This document shows positions 48,783 through 55,704 of a stretch of 64,000 bases of DNA, in pieces. Both the position numbers and the translations under genes were made by a program. This DNA comes from a virus: positions 1 through 64,000 of the IMG/VR virus record IMGVR_UViG_3300037225_000815; one strand, given 5' to 3'. The first letter of the stretch is position 1. Each line of letters starts with the position of its first letter. Below the pieces are notes generated by a model, which worked only from the letters and a program-made list of their open reading frames with translations, was not told the origin of the DNA and searched no databases.

Positions 48783-49320
48783 CCTTTTGTGCTCAAGCGA
48801 GGGGGCAGGGGCCCCCGAGCATATCATAATGCTGGGCAGGGACCCAGCGTAATAATAGATGAATCCTTACGCAGTAAAGGATGAATGGGCTTGGGCGGAG
48901 CCCAAATAGCGGGCAGGGACCCGCCAAAGTGAAACGTGTTTCCAGATAACGGCGAATTCACGTCAAGTTTGGGGAATATCGAACGGAAAGTGAGTCATTT
49001 CTCCAGGTTTGCACGGTTTCGCACGGAATCCCGTGATAAACACGTAATAACCCCCGTAATTTGCTCTGTTTGAGCGAATAACCTGGGGTAAACAGGTGTT
49101 TGAAAGGGCATAGGTCCTGTCCCGTGAGTAGGATCCTGATGGGTGTACCCTATAAGTATCCTGACCGGGAGGGATGATGCCCGCCGATTGAGGGATGCCC
49201 GGAATGGCCCGCATATATGCGGGAATAAAGGGTGTAGGCTATTCATGTTTATCGGCATGCGACACGCATGCGATTAAGGGATTGCGTACTTGTATGGACA
49301 TCGCTATGAAAGGAGAACGT
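48783..49320 (+). other. Long non-coding stretch with hairpins
   Basis: After the array at 48791-48924 the remainder (to the RBS GAAAGGAG before 49321) has no credible gene. It contains CGTG/CACG and GGGCAT-type stems, GGGTGTACCC near 49140, and CGGGAGGGATGATGCCCG near 49167. GCGGGAATAAA-like A/T sequence follows near 49216. Candidate non-coding RNA or phage control region; no sigma70 promoter was recognised. Confidence 0.45.
48791..48924 (+). ncRNA. Array of hairpins with CAGGGA/CAGGGG loops
   Basis: HP-A GGGGG-CAGGGG-CCCCC (48801-48816, with outer GCTC/GAGC). HP-B GCTGGG-CAGGGA-CCCAGC (48831-48848). A stem ATCCTT/AAGGAT (48863-48882) presents ACGCAGT. HP-C GGGCT-TGGGCGG-AGCCC (48887-48903). 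HP-D GCGGG-CAGGGA-CCCGC (48909-48924). Stems differ while the hexaloop is kept, which points to loop recognition. A-N-G-G-A loops are the binding form for CsrA/RsmA-type proteins, so a decoy RNA is one hypothesis. Confidence 0.6.
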
Positions 49321-49581
49321 ATGAAGTTCAAAGTTGGCTGGTGGTACCGGCTCGTCGACACAATGCAATCGTTCAATGGCGACATAATGAACGACTACCA
49401 ATGGCATAAGTGCGTTGAATCCGTTCCGGACGGCGAATGGACCGCCGTGAAGATGGAATCCGAATCCGGTACTCCGACAACAAGGCAATACGCATACGAC
49501 GAAGCGCAGTACAACCCCGGAACACGGGATAAGAACACAGTTTCGTCGCCGGCACCGGAACTGAACGTCAGGGAAGCATAA
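49321..49581 (+). CDS. Hypothetical protein with PELNVREA end
   Basis: 86 residues from ATG 49321 with AAAGGAG; the frame continues upstream into non-coding sequence. Starts MKFKVGWWYRLVDTMQSFNG, apparently a small beta-barrel of the SH3 type (compare 61735). C-terminus APELNVREA is close to PAELKVREV of the 39042 product and EVREA of the 61735 product. Confidence 0.6.
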   Translation: MKFKVGWWYRLVDTMQSFNGDIMNDYQWHKCVESVPDGEWTAVKMESESGTPTTRQYAYDEAQYNPGTRDKNTVSSPAPELNVREA

Positions 49582-49626
49582 CCTAACGCAGGGAATCGTC
49601 GAAATCTAAACACAAGGAGGCTCGCC

Positions 49627-49977
49627 ATGGCGAGACGAATACGTGAACGTAACAGCCAGTTCAACAAGCGGTTGGCCGGCGCATTCAACAGGTTCATCGC
49701 CCACCAGGCGGACAACCTGGGGAAAGTCGTCTATGACAACCACGAGATGGTCATAGCCATGGGGCTGTCGAACATCATAGTGGGAATCGCAGTGTGCGTC
49801 CTGACCGGTGAGGTGACGATACTCTATGTCATCGCATCGATAGTGGCGAACACCCTACTGGACATCGGCGTCTCGTTCCTGTCGTCGCTCATCATGAGGG
49901 CGATAAGCGAGAGGCTCGGCAAGGAGGTGAAGCATGGACCGCAAGTCGACATTCAGCTCATACCTCAGTCGATATGA
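49627..49977 (+). CDS. Two-helix membrane protein
   Basis: 116 residues, ATG 49627, RBS AAGGAGG. Basic amphipathic N-terminus, then two membrane helices (MVIAMGLSNIIVGIAVCVL and ILYVIASIVANTLLDIGV), then a helical end that overlaps the next gene by 44 bases. Same plan as the 48215 product. Confidence 0.6.
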   Translation: MARRIRERNSQFNKRLAGAFNRFIAHQADNLGKVVYDNHEMVIAMGLSNIIVGIAVCVLTGEVTILYVIASIVANTLLDIGVSFLSSLIMRAISERLGKEVKHGPQVDIQLIPQSI

Positions 49978-50206
49978 CCTGCACTCGATGCAGGTCAGCG
50001 ACGAGGGCAACACAATCTACGAGTTCGTCCTGAGGACGGACCGCAGGCGGTCCGTGTTCATCGAGGAAACGAAGTCCCTGATACGGGTATTGGACCCGCA
50101 GGTCAGTGACGACGTCGAAACAGTCAACGGATATGAGGACTCTATCCGTTACTTTGCGACGGTAGAACTGAAGACGGGAAGCAGATGCCTGCGACAAACC
50201 TCGTAG
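49934..50206 (+). CDS. Hypothetical protein
   Basis: 90 residues, ATG 49934 with AAGGAGG inside the upstream gene. Beta-rich, charged: TIYEFVLRTDRRRSVFIEET. Overlaps the next gene by 22 bases. Not recognised. Confidence 0.55.
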   Translation: MDRKSTFSSYLSRYDLHSMQVSDEGNTIYEFVLRTDRRRSVFIEETKSLIRVLDPQVSDDVETVNGYEDSIRYFATVELKTGSRCLRQTS

Positions 50207-50832
50207 GCTTCGGCGACTACCGTGGCAGTCAATGGCGGGATGTACCCACGTCATACCTGATGTGGATACTCTCGCCCGAGTTCCATGACCACCACGACGC
50301 AAAGGTCAATGCCCGCATCGAACTGGCCCGTCGCACGGGGTTCGTACAGAACCACGGAAGCCCGAACAGCCAGCCAATCTATACCGCACAGGTTAGGGAG
50401 GCCGGCGACACATGGGAACCGGAGAGGAAGGAACCAGACATACTCACGGAGCGTGAGGTGTTCCTGATATGCAAACTTGCATCGGAACGTTACATCACAA
50501 ACTCCAATATGCATACATTCCCATCCGGAATGTCAGTACTAGACTGTCGCAGGAAATCGCTTAATGACACTTGCCATGAATGCTTCACATGGCCAGACGC
50601 AGAATCCATTGAAAGGATGATGTCGATAATGCGAGAGCTCAGCGACGACCTAGAAGCGAGAGCCCAAGTTGCATCACCCCTCAGGTCACGTCGCAGACGG
50701 AACAACCGAGGAACGGAAGAGCTTGCCCAGGACATACTACGGGGCATGGGCGTAGACATATCTGAAGAGAACGAAGGCCAACCGGAAGAGACGCCAAACG
50801 ACCCTTTCGGTGACCCAACCATCCCATTCTGA
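50185..50832 (+). CDS. DUF3820-like protein with acidic tail
   Basis: 215 residues, ATG 50185. LVGFGDYRGSQWRDVPTSYL followed by MWILSP and an ELARR end fits the DUF3820 pattern (G-K/Y-x-G, then IP-x-x-YL-x-W). A middle domain contains MSVLDCRRKSLNDTCHECFT, a possible metal site. The C-terminus has a basic RSRRRRNNR patch and an acidic Pro-rich tail ending FGDPTIPF, like a DNA-protein partner tail. Function unknown. Confidence 0.55.
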   Translation: MPATNLVGFGDYRGSQWRDVPTSYLMWILSPEFHDHHDAKVNARIELARRTGFVQNHGSPNSQPIYTAQVREAGDTWEPERKEPDILTEREVFLICKLASERYITNSNMHTFPSGMSVLDCRRKSLNDTCHECFTWPDAESIERMMSIMRELSDDLEARAQVASPLRSRRRRNNRGTEELAQDILRGMGVDISEENEGQPEETPNDPFGDPTIPF

Positions 50833-50842
50833 AGGAGGACAC

Positions 50843-51064
50843 ATGCTGTCAGACGTCGAAAGAGTAGCCATCGCAGTCAGGCGCATGGACGCTCTCATGC
50901 CTTCCTACTATAGGAAGGAAGCCAAATTCATCGAACTCCTGGAACAGGTATGCGGTTCAGACCGCTTTCTGCGACAAGAAGTCGGCAGACACTATGGGGC
51001 ACAGCCCAAAAGGAAGAGACTAGTCGAAGAGCACCTGACCTTCTTCGACTTAAACCCCCGATAG
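50843..51064 (+). CDS. Small helical protein
   Basis: 73 residues from ATG 50843, RBS AAGGAGG. Helices VERVAIAVRRMDALMPSYYR and AKFIELLEQVCGSDRFLRQE, basic end. Not recognised. Confidence 0.55.
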   Translation: MLSDVERVAIAVRRMDALMPSYYRKEAKFIELLEQVCGSDRFLRQEVGRHYGAQPKRKRLVEEHLTFFDLNPR

Positions 51065-51423
51065 GGTACGCCTACGGCGGAAATGTATTGCACACGGGTT
51101 AAGGTGTGCGCCATTGTCCGCTTTCATAGGGTTGAGAACCCGCCCGGGACGGAAGAGCCGGCAATTCGACTCTGTCGTCCAGGGGCGAGACCCGTTTGTC
51201 GCAGGGCTCACGAGTGCAACGCAGTCATACCCAAGACCTTCAGTGAAACCAAGAGGCTACGCATGCTTGCTCACTTGCATGCGCCTCGCAATCCGTCTGG
51301 GGCGCCCAGCCGGATTCCCTCCGGTTGCTCGACGCCTGCTGGCGTTCGCATCGCAGGCTACGCAAACATGGACTGCGCCGACCTGACGCAGTCCCTTTCA
51401 GATACCATACAAGGAGAATCATC
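51065..51423 (+). ncRNA. Train of hairpins without gene
   Basis: Seen in order: GCACAC/GTGTGC (51090-51109), GGGTT-GAG-AACCC (51129-51141), GGACG..AGAG/CTCT..CGTCC (51147-51180), CGCATGC/GCATGCG (51260-51283), CCGGA/TCCGG (51310-51324), ACGCC-TGCT-GGCGT (51332-51345), then H11. Open frames across it have no RBS. Probably a structured untranslated RNA. Confidence 0.55.
51371..51393 (+). repeat. CGCAGT hairpin H11
   Basis: GACTGCG and CGCAGTC, 7 bp, loop CCGACCTGA, tail CCTTTCAG. Ends the hairpin train; lipoprotein ATG is 31 bases downstream. Confidence 0.85.
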
Positions 51424-51825
51424 ATGAAGAAGACATCATTGCTCATCGGAATCGTGGCAATCATCGCATGCATATCTGCCTGCTCGAAGATGAATCCTAT
51501 GGCGCCCAAGCTGGAATCGGCCCCGGCGACCAACTTCATCGTACCGTGGACGACAATGAATACTACCTACACAGTATCCAACTTCGTTACAAGACTGACC
51601 AATACGTCAGGTAATCTTACAACGTTGGATGTGAGAGTTATATTCGGATTCGCCGACGGAACAGAAGCTCAAGCGACGACAACCACGCCTGACCAATACG
51701 GTGTAATGATATCGTATGGAATGATAGGCTTATCATTCTACACGGACAACAACCGGAACGTGTACCAGAACTACTTCCAGAGTGGTGGAGCAACTCCCAC
51801 CTACTACAGGTACTCAATCAGGTAA
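51424..51825 (+). CDS. Secreted lipoprotein
   Basis: 133 residues from ATG 51424 (AAGGAG). A type II signal peptide is clear: MKK, hydrophobic LLIGIVAIIACI, lipobox ISAC with Cys at residue 20, then SKMNP. The mature part is beta-rich and Thr-rich (YTVSNFVTRLTNTSGNLTTL). Phage lipoproteins made early often block re-infection by binding the receptor, as T5 Llp does. That role is inference here. Confidence 0.75.
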   Translation: MKKTSLLIGIVAIIACISACSKMNPMAPKLESAPATNFIVPWTTMNTTYTVSNFVTRLTNTSGNLTTLDVRVIFGFADGTEAQATTTTPDQYGVMISYGMIGLSFYTDNNRNVYQNYFQSGGATPTYYRYSIR

Positions 51826-51832
51826 CCACGAG

Positions 51833-51859
51833 ACTGCGCCAGGAAGTTCCTGACGCAGT
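51833..51859 (+). repeat. CGCAGT hairpin H12
   Basis: ACTGCG and CGCAGT, then a C-A mismatch and CAGGA with TCCTG inside, tail TGCTTTCGA. 7 bases after the lipoprotein stop; followed by non-coding sequence. Confidence 0.8.
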
Positions 51860-52111
51860 TGCTTTCGATTGTCACAGATGGCAGGTGGGATTAGAAGCGT
51901 CCAGCCTTTAATGAGTGCGGGCAGACCCCGGCCAGCAAGTGGATATGGGCGGTAACAGTCCATGTCAAGTACTGCACGAAACCCAACGTGGTACGACTCC
52001 TAAGAGGGAGAGGATAAAGCGACCCGCTTCGGCGTAACAGCAAACCATTCATGGCAGTCATGCGGACTTGCTCCAAGCGATTGGCGCAGTCCCTTTTGAA
52101 AGGAGGCGCAG
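51860..52111 (+). other. Non-coding structured stretch
   Basis: About 250 bases with no gene. GGCAGGTGGGATT, GGCAGACCCCGGCC and ACCCGCTTCGGCGTAAC-like segments can form short stems. It ends with H13 and the RBS of the next gene. A separate small RNA is possible. Confidence 0.4.
52064..52092 (+). repeat. CGCAGT hairpin H13
   Basis: GGACT(T)GC pairs with GCAGTCC leaving one bulged T; the inner stem CCAA/TTGG has a GCGA tetraloop. Tail CTTTTGA, then AAGGAGG. Variant arms keep the pairing. Confidence 0.7.
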
Positions 52112-52315
52112 ATGCTTACACGATACAAGTCCATCAACCTGATGAAGGCGCAGGAAGTCCGGGCCAAAGCGCTGGCCAAACTCCTGGGCGCAGAAGTCAA
52201 CAAGCGGATTGACGTCATCCTGTGGAATCCCCATCACCTGAAGAGCGCTTCGATGATGAAGGACATCACCAGGGTGGAGCTCATCAAATGCATCCAGAAG
52301 GAACTGGCGAAGTAA
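52112..52315 (+). CDS. Small basic helical protein
   Basis: 67 residues, ATG 52112, RBS AAGGAGG. Helical with KAQEVRAKALAKLLGAEVNK and a C-terminal ELIKCIQKELAK. Not recognised. Confidence 0.55.
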   Translation: MLTRYKSINLMKAQEVRAKALAKLLGAEVNKRIDVILWNPHHLKSASMMKDITRVELIKCIQKELAK

Positions 52316-52332
52316 ACCGACAAGGAGGATAC

Positions 52333-52386
52333 ATGATTGTACTACTGGCAGTAGCCGGAGTTATCATCTGGCTCGCACTGGAATGA
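52333..52386 (+). CDS. 17-residue hydrophobic peptide
   Basis: ATG 52333 with AAGGAGG encodes MIVLLAVAGVIIWLALE. A single membrane helix; a real peptide is suggested by the strong RBS and by similar tiny membrane genes nearby. Confidence 0.45.
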   Translation: MIVLLAVAGVIIWLALE

Positions 52387-52410
52387 TTCAGTCATAGCGC
52401 ACCCTCCTAA

Positions 52411-52439
52411 ACTGCGTCGGGCACCATGCCTGACGCAGT
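52411..52439 (+). repeat. CGCAGT hairpin H14
   Basis: ACTGCGTCGGGC and GCCTGACGCAGT, 12 bp with one G-U, loop ACCAT. The tail TCTTATCCGG departs most from the usual pyrimidine tract. Confidence 0.85.
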
Positions 52440-52461
52440 CTTATCCGGACAAGGAGGCATC

Positions 52462-52632
52462 ATGAACCAAGGCGAATTGATAGAATCTCACAGGCAGGAA
52501 ATCGAGACCGAGATTGCCTGGATGGAAACCACGCTCAAGCAGGCTCTATACCTGAAAGAGGAACTGGCCAAGTCAAGGGCACGTGTGGAATACCTCGAGG
52601 TCTCCATAATGGAACTTGTGTCAAAGACCTGA
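52462..52632 (+). CDS. Short coiled-coil protein
   Basis: 56 residues from ATG 52462, RBS AAGGAGG. Nearly all one charged coiled coil (QEIETEIAWMETTLKQALYL, then KEELAKSRARVEYLEV). Its last codons form the 5' arm of H15. Not recognised. Confidence 0.6.
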   Translation: MNQGELIESHRQEIETEIAWMETTLKQALYLKEELAKSRARVEYLEVSIMELVSKT

Positions 52633-52641
52633 CGCAGTTCC
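52611..52641 (+). repeat. CGCAGT hairpin H15, 5' arm inside a gene
   Basis: GGAACT(T)GTGTC, coding for the end of the previous protein, pairs with GACGCAGTTCC leaving one bulged T; loop AAAGACCT. Tail TTTTG, then AAGGAGG. The TGA stop is in the 3' arm. Confidence 0.75.
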
Positions 52642-52659
52642 TTTTGCAAGGAGGACACC

Positions 52660-52938
52660 ATGATTACCACGAAACTGGTGAATGACATTCATGCAGAAGG
52701 CTCGGCCATCAACCTGTTCAACCTGGGCTTCCTATACAAAGGGAGCACATGGGAGATATTCTGCATGTTCGAGATGGCCAATTTGTTCCAACACAAGAAC
52801 ATCAGTGAACGCACACAGTGGCTCGTAACCGAAGACCAGAAAGTCTACCTGTCGCAGGACAGCGGGAACGGATACCACTCGGAATGGGCGTACTTTGATG
52901 TCGAACACGAGACAGTGTTCATTACTGCGCCTGCATGA
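52660..52938 (+). CDS. Hypothetical protein
   Basis: 92 residues, ATG 52660, RBS AAGGAGG. Mixed fold rich in aromatic residues (NLFNLGFLYKGSTWEIFCMF and WAYFDVEHETVFITAPA). Its stop lies inside H16. Not recognised. Confidence 0.55.
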   Translation: MITTKLVNDIHAEGSAINLFNLGFLYKGSTWEIFCMFEMANLFQHKNISERTQWLVTEDQKVYLSQDSGNGYHSEWAYFDVEHETVFITAPA

Positions 52939-52944
52939 CGCAGT
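52924..52944 (+). repeat. CGCAGT hairpin H16, overlaps stop codon
   Basis: ACTGCG and CGCAGT, 6 bp plus C-G inside a C-A mismatch; loop contains the TGA stop of the preceding gene. Tail TCCTTTCGA. Confidence 0.8.
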
Positions 52945-52983
52945 TCCTTTCGATTAATCCTATACCACAAGGAGGTAGAGCAA

Positions 52984-53394
52984 ATGGTTAATCAAATCGT
53001 CATACCGACGACATCGGAAGCGGTGTCGCTGAGATTCCGGCCGTACCATACGGCCAAGTCCGAGAAACTTCTGGGATACCTGGAAGTGACTGTGAAGAGC
53101 ATGATGGGAAGCGTCCTGACTTCGTTCCCCGTCTTCACGTGGCAGGACCCCAAGTCCCAGGCCAAGCGCTACGGCGTCATCGGCAAGCTCGACTACAAGG
53201 TCGGGACGAAGGAACACTCCCACGGCTTCCTGTCACGGGACCTGAAAGCCTACATCAACCGGATACTCGAGGAGAACTCCTCGATGCTGACCGGTGAGTC
53301 CTCCGAGTTCGTCGAGACACATGAGGAGCATGTGCCCGCCCAGCAGGCGAGCGCAGAGTCAACCCCCGACGGAGAGTCGGAAAGAACCGCCTAA
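52984..53394 (+). CDS. Hypothetical protein
   Basis: 136 residues, ATG 52984, RBS AAGGAGG. A beta-rich domain (VSLRFRPYHTAKSEKLLGYL to YKVGTKEHSHGFLSRDLKAY), a helix, then an acidic Ser/Glu tail ending in a threonine- and alanine-rich RTA. General plan like the 45544 and 56758 products, possibly a divergent family. Confidence 0.55.
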   Translation: MVNQIVIPTTSEAVSLRFRPYHTAKSEKLLGYLEVTVKSMMGSVLTSFPVFTWQDPKSQAKRYGVIGKLDYKVGTKEHSHGFLSRDLKAYINRILEENSSMLTGESSEFVETHEEHVPAQQASAESTPDGESERTA

Positions 53395-53399
53395 CCAAC

Positions 53400-53427
53400 G
53401 ACTGCGCCAGGAAGACCTGACGCAGTC
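53400..53427 (+). repeat. CGCAGT hairpin H17
   Basis: GACTGCG and CGCAGTC plus CAGG/CCTG beyond a C-A mismatch, loop AAGA, tail TCCTTCGG. 5 bases after the stop at 53394. Confidence 0.85.
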
Positions 53428-53468
53428 TCCTTCGGAGAAATCGTTGATGCTTTAACACAGGAGGCACC

Positions 53469-53744
53469 ATGAAGTTCGACAAGGAGCTCATACTCAAGGT
53501 CAAAGCCGTGGTCTCTATGGAAATCAGGATACTGGATGTCGAAGGCGGAACGATGCTTGAGCAGAACCCCAACAAGGCCGGCTCGGTATATGCCGACATC
53601 TACAGGAACCATAGGGCATGGTTCATGTGCTGGTTCAAGCCGGACAACGGCGACCCATGGAGGCTGTTCACGCTCTCGCCCACCGGTGAGTTCGAGGAAA
53701 TCGGTGGCGACAAGATATCCCGTCTCAAGGCAATCATGGGATGA
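53469..53744 (+). CDS. Hypothetical protein
   Basis: 91 residues, ATG 53469, RBS CAGGAGG. Beta-rich (LKVKAVVSMEIRILDVEGGT, then WFMCWFKPDNGDPWRLFTLS). Not recognised. Confidence 0.55.
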   Translation: MKFDKELILKVKAVVSMEIRILDVEGGTMLEQNPNKAGSVYADIYRNHRAWFMCWFKPDNGDPWRLFTLSPTGEFEEIGGDKISRLKAIMG

Positions 53745-53756
53745 TTCCCTCCCTAT

Positions 53757-53789
53757 CTGCGCCAGGACACAAGGATGTGCCTGACGCAG
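53757..53789 (+). repeat. CGCAGT hairpin H18
   Basis: CTGCG and CGCAG, C-A mismatch, then CAGG/CCTG and an inner CAC/GTG; tail TCCCTTTTGG. Immediately followed by another ACTGCGT arm (H19). Confidence 0.8.
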
Positions 53790-53800
53790 TCCCTTTTGGG

Positions 53801-53922
53801 ACTGCGTATCCGTCAGACAGGGCCGTGATAGCATGTGTGGCGACATGCGTGTAATGATGAGTCTCTCTGTGCTATAAACGTGCCGAGGCAGGCCAATAAG
53901 CCCTCGGTGGCTTGGACGCAGT
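53801..53922 (+). ncRNA. Structured RNA closed by CGCAGT arms (H19)
   Basis: ACTGCGT (53801-53807) and ACGCAGT (53916-53922) stand 108 bases apart, with internal hairpins GCATGT/ACATGC near 53830-53850 and GCCGAGG/CCTCGGT near 53882-53908. The tail TCCTTTTGC matches the family. It looks like the short hairpin with a large multi-branched insertion. Confidence 0.55.
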
Positions 53923-54011
53923 TCCTTTTGCATCGTAGGAGAGGCCTACCTGTTGAATATGGTGAAAGTCCATAGCAGCCTGGGATACTCTCCCAGTGAA
54001 CAAAAACGCTC

Positions 54012-54050
54012 CTGCGTCCTGAAGTGGGGGATACCCGCGACTGGACGCAG
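54012..54050 (+). repeat. CGCAGT hairpin H20
   Basis: CTGCGTCC and GGACGCAG, 8 bp, with an inner GTGGG/CCCGC; tail TTGTTTTCGG. Lies in the non-coding stretch. Confidence 0.75.
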
Positions 54051-54247
54051 TTGTTTTCGGATAACCCACTAGGGCAGACCGAACTTATGTTCCCCTCCAA
54101 AGGACATAAGGGACTCTCGCCAATACGGAGTCGTCCGGGAAGAACCGAAACGCCCGGACCTGAAATATCCATCGGAAGTAGGACATGTACGGGGTAGTAC
54201 TGGACGTCCCAGCTGCCCCGTCACTTTTACCTTAAGGAGGTAAACCG

Positions 54248-54556
54248 ATGCTAATAGAACCATCAAAAGGAACCGGTCGAGCAAGATGCAGATTGTGCCG
54301 CAAACTCATCAAAGAAGGTGCCCAACAGATACGTATAAAGATGGCATACGCCCAGGAATGCGCACACAGAAAGTGCATGACCAAGACAAGACGATTCGTA
54401 TGCCAGGAGTGTAGTTTGAGGAATAGAACAACTCCATGTTTATTGGTTCTTAAAGGATGTGAACCTGATTCACTTGGGCCGAAACTTTGTCCCATTGATT
54501 CTGCGGGTTGGCCTCCCAAATGGGTCGAGATCAAGCTCAAACGGAGGAAATCATGA
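54248..54556 (+). CDS. Zinc-finger protein, PARP-type-like
   Basis: 102 residues, ATG 54248, RBS AAGGAGG. GTGRARCRLCRKLIKEGAQQ then IRI and later AHRKCMTKTRRF resembles the start of PARP-type zinc fingers (GRAxCxxC...I..G..RI). A second CxxC pair follows in VCQECSLRN. Such fingers recognise DNA ends in eukaryotes; here only a zinc-binding fold is inferred. It overlaps the next gene by 4 bases. Confidence 0.55.
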   Translation: MLIEPSKGTGRARCRLCRKLIKEGAQQIRIKMAYAQECAHRKCMTKTRRFVCQECSLRNRTTPCLLVLKGCEPDSLGPKLCPIDSAGWPPKWVEIKLKRRKS

Positions 54557-54945
54557 CCTATCCTGACCATATTACAAAAGGATGGCTACGCGAACACCCG
54601 GACTGCATATTCGTATTCGGCGACAACATGGCCAGATTCGGACATGGCGGAGCGGCAGCCTTAAGGGACTTGCCAAACACCTACGGATTCATCACCCAGA
54701 AGTATCCGGACTCAAGGCCCGAATCCCATTATAAGCCAGAAGAATATACGCATATCCTGAACACGGAAACCGAATTCCTCCGAGAACGCATTCTGTGTAA
54801 TCCCGATCTTACCTTTATGATTACGAAGCTTGGCGGCGGACTCGCCAACATGTTCAATATCCGCCCGGCAATCATCGAGAAGCTCAAGGAGTTCGAGGAC
54901 ACAGCCAAATACCCGAACGTGGTATTCATAGGGGGTAACACATGA
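54553..54945 (+). CDS. VFGDN/GGAA-motif protein, macro-like
   Basis: 130 residues from ATG 54553 (GGAGG upstream). CIFVFGDNMARFGHGGAAAL with LRDLPNTYGFITQKYPD, and later MITKLGGGLANMFNIRPAII, matches a family of short phage and bacterial proteins with a nucleotide-binding look, perhaps macro-domain related. Partner gene upstream encodes the zinc finger; both overlap, suggesting joint action. Chemistry unknown. Confidence 0.55.
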   Translation: MTYPDHITKGWLREHPDCIFVFGDNMARFGHGGAAALRDLPNTYGFITQKYPDSRPESHYKPEEYTHILNTETEFLRERILCNPDLTFMITKLGGGLANMFNIRPAIIEKLKEFEDTAKYPNVVFIGGNT

Positions 54946-55187
54946 TTATCGGCGGACAGGAATTCCCCGACGTATGCGTACCGGAATGCCGGTTGGGCAA
55001 GGAATACAGGGGACAGGGCGACCTATGCGACAGATGCCCGATCTTCTGCTGCACCCTGTACCAGGACGAACCCGGTGAGCCTCCCCACAGGATCCTGGAA
55101 CCCGACGACTACCGTCCAGACTGGGCGAAAGCCTGGAAGGAATGGTTCGACGGAGGAATGGCAGGATATCCCAAGATAAGCCTATGA
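54942..55187 (+). CDS. Cys-cluster small protein
   Basis: 81 residues, ATG 54942 overlapping the upstream stop as ATGA. CVPECRLGKEY and LCDRCPIFCCTLY give seven Cys in 30 residues, likely a metal site. Acidic C-terminal helix. Not recognised. Confidence 0.55.
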   Translation: MIIGGQEFPDVCVPECRLGKEYRGQGDLCDRCPIFCCTLYQDEPGEPPHRILEPDDYRPDWAKAWKEWFDGGMAGYPKISL

Positions 55188-55200
55188 CAAGGAGAAGCCA

Positions 55201-55704
55201 GTGTCAAACGAGAATCTGAACATATGTTCCAAGTGCGGCGGAGAATGCTGCAAACTCTTCCCCGGGTTCTACTACCCCGATGACTTCAGGAAGCGGAACG
55301 GAAGCCTAGACTGGGAAAGGATACTCAACCTCCTTACCTCGGGCCTGGCACAGATTGACAGGTGGGAAGATACCGAACCAGTCTACTTCCTGAGGCCAAA
55401 GATGGTAATGAAGAATGACAGCCATAACGGCATATTCTCATACCCATGGGGCGGGGACCCGGGCATCCATCTGACGGAATACGGATGCTCGCTCAAGTAC
55501 AAACAGCGCCCGTCGCAGTGCCGGCTCCTGGACCCGGTGAAGTGTGAGAAAGGCGACCAGCAGGACTCGGATCTCGGAAGGGAATCCGCAATGCGCGAAT
55601 GGAAGAGGCTATCGAATAAGCTACAAGACATCGGCAAGGAAGCCGGAAGGAGAAGAGATGTCACAACAAAGGGACATAGCGGTCCTCAAGAAGTTGCTTT
55701 ATGA
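55201..55704 (+). CDS. YkgJ-type Zn/Fe-chelating protein
   Basis: 167 residues, GTG 55201 with AAGGAG. ICSKCGGECCKLFPGF is the CxxCxxxCC start of YkgJ/UPF0153 proteins, and YGCSLKYKQRPSQCRLLDPV supplies the further conserved Cys and RPxxC. These bind zinc or an iron-sulfur cluster; their role is poorly known. The last 47 bases overlap the next gene. Confidence 0.7.
   Translation: MSNENLNICSKCGGECCKLFPGFYYPDDFRKRNGSLDWERILNLLTSGLAQIDRWEDTEPVYFLRPKMVMKNDSHNGIFSYPWGGDPGIHLTEYGCSLKYKQRPSQCRLLDPVKCEKGDQQDSDLGRESAMREWKRLSNKLQDIGKEAGRRRDVTTKGHSGPQEVAL

Larger units (their letters stand above)
53790..54247 (+). other. Long non-coding structured stretch
   Basis: Contains H19 and H20, then GTCCGGG/CCCGGAC (about 54139-54165, 7 bp) and ACGGGGTAG/CTGCCCCGT (about 54188-54220, 9 bp with one G-U) just before the RBS AAGGAGG of the next gene. 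No credible gene. Confidence 0.55.

Noticed and set aside
49195-49320. N-terminal extension of the 49321 gene
   Set aside because: ATG 49321 has AAAGGAG, while the extension has none and passes through hairpins.
51890-52060. Possible tRNA on plus strand
   Set aside because: No T arm or anticodon arm of proper size could be drawn.
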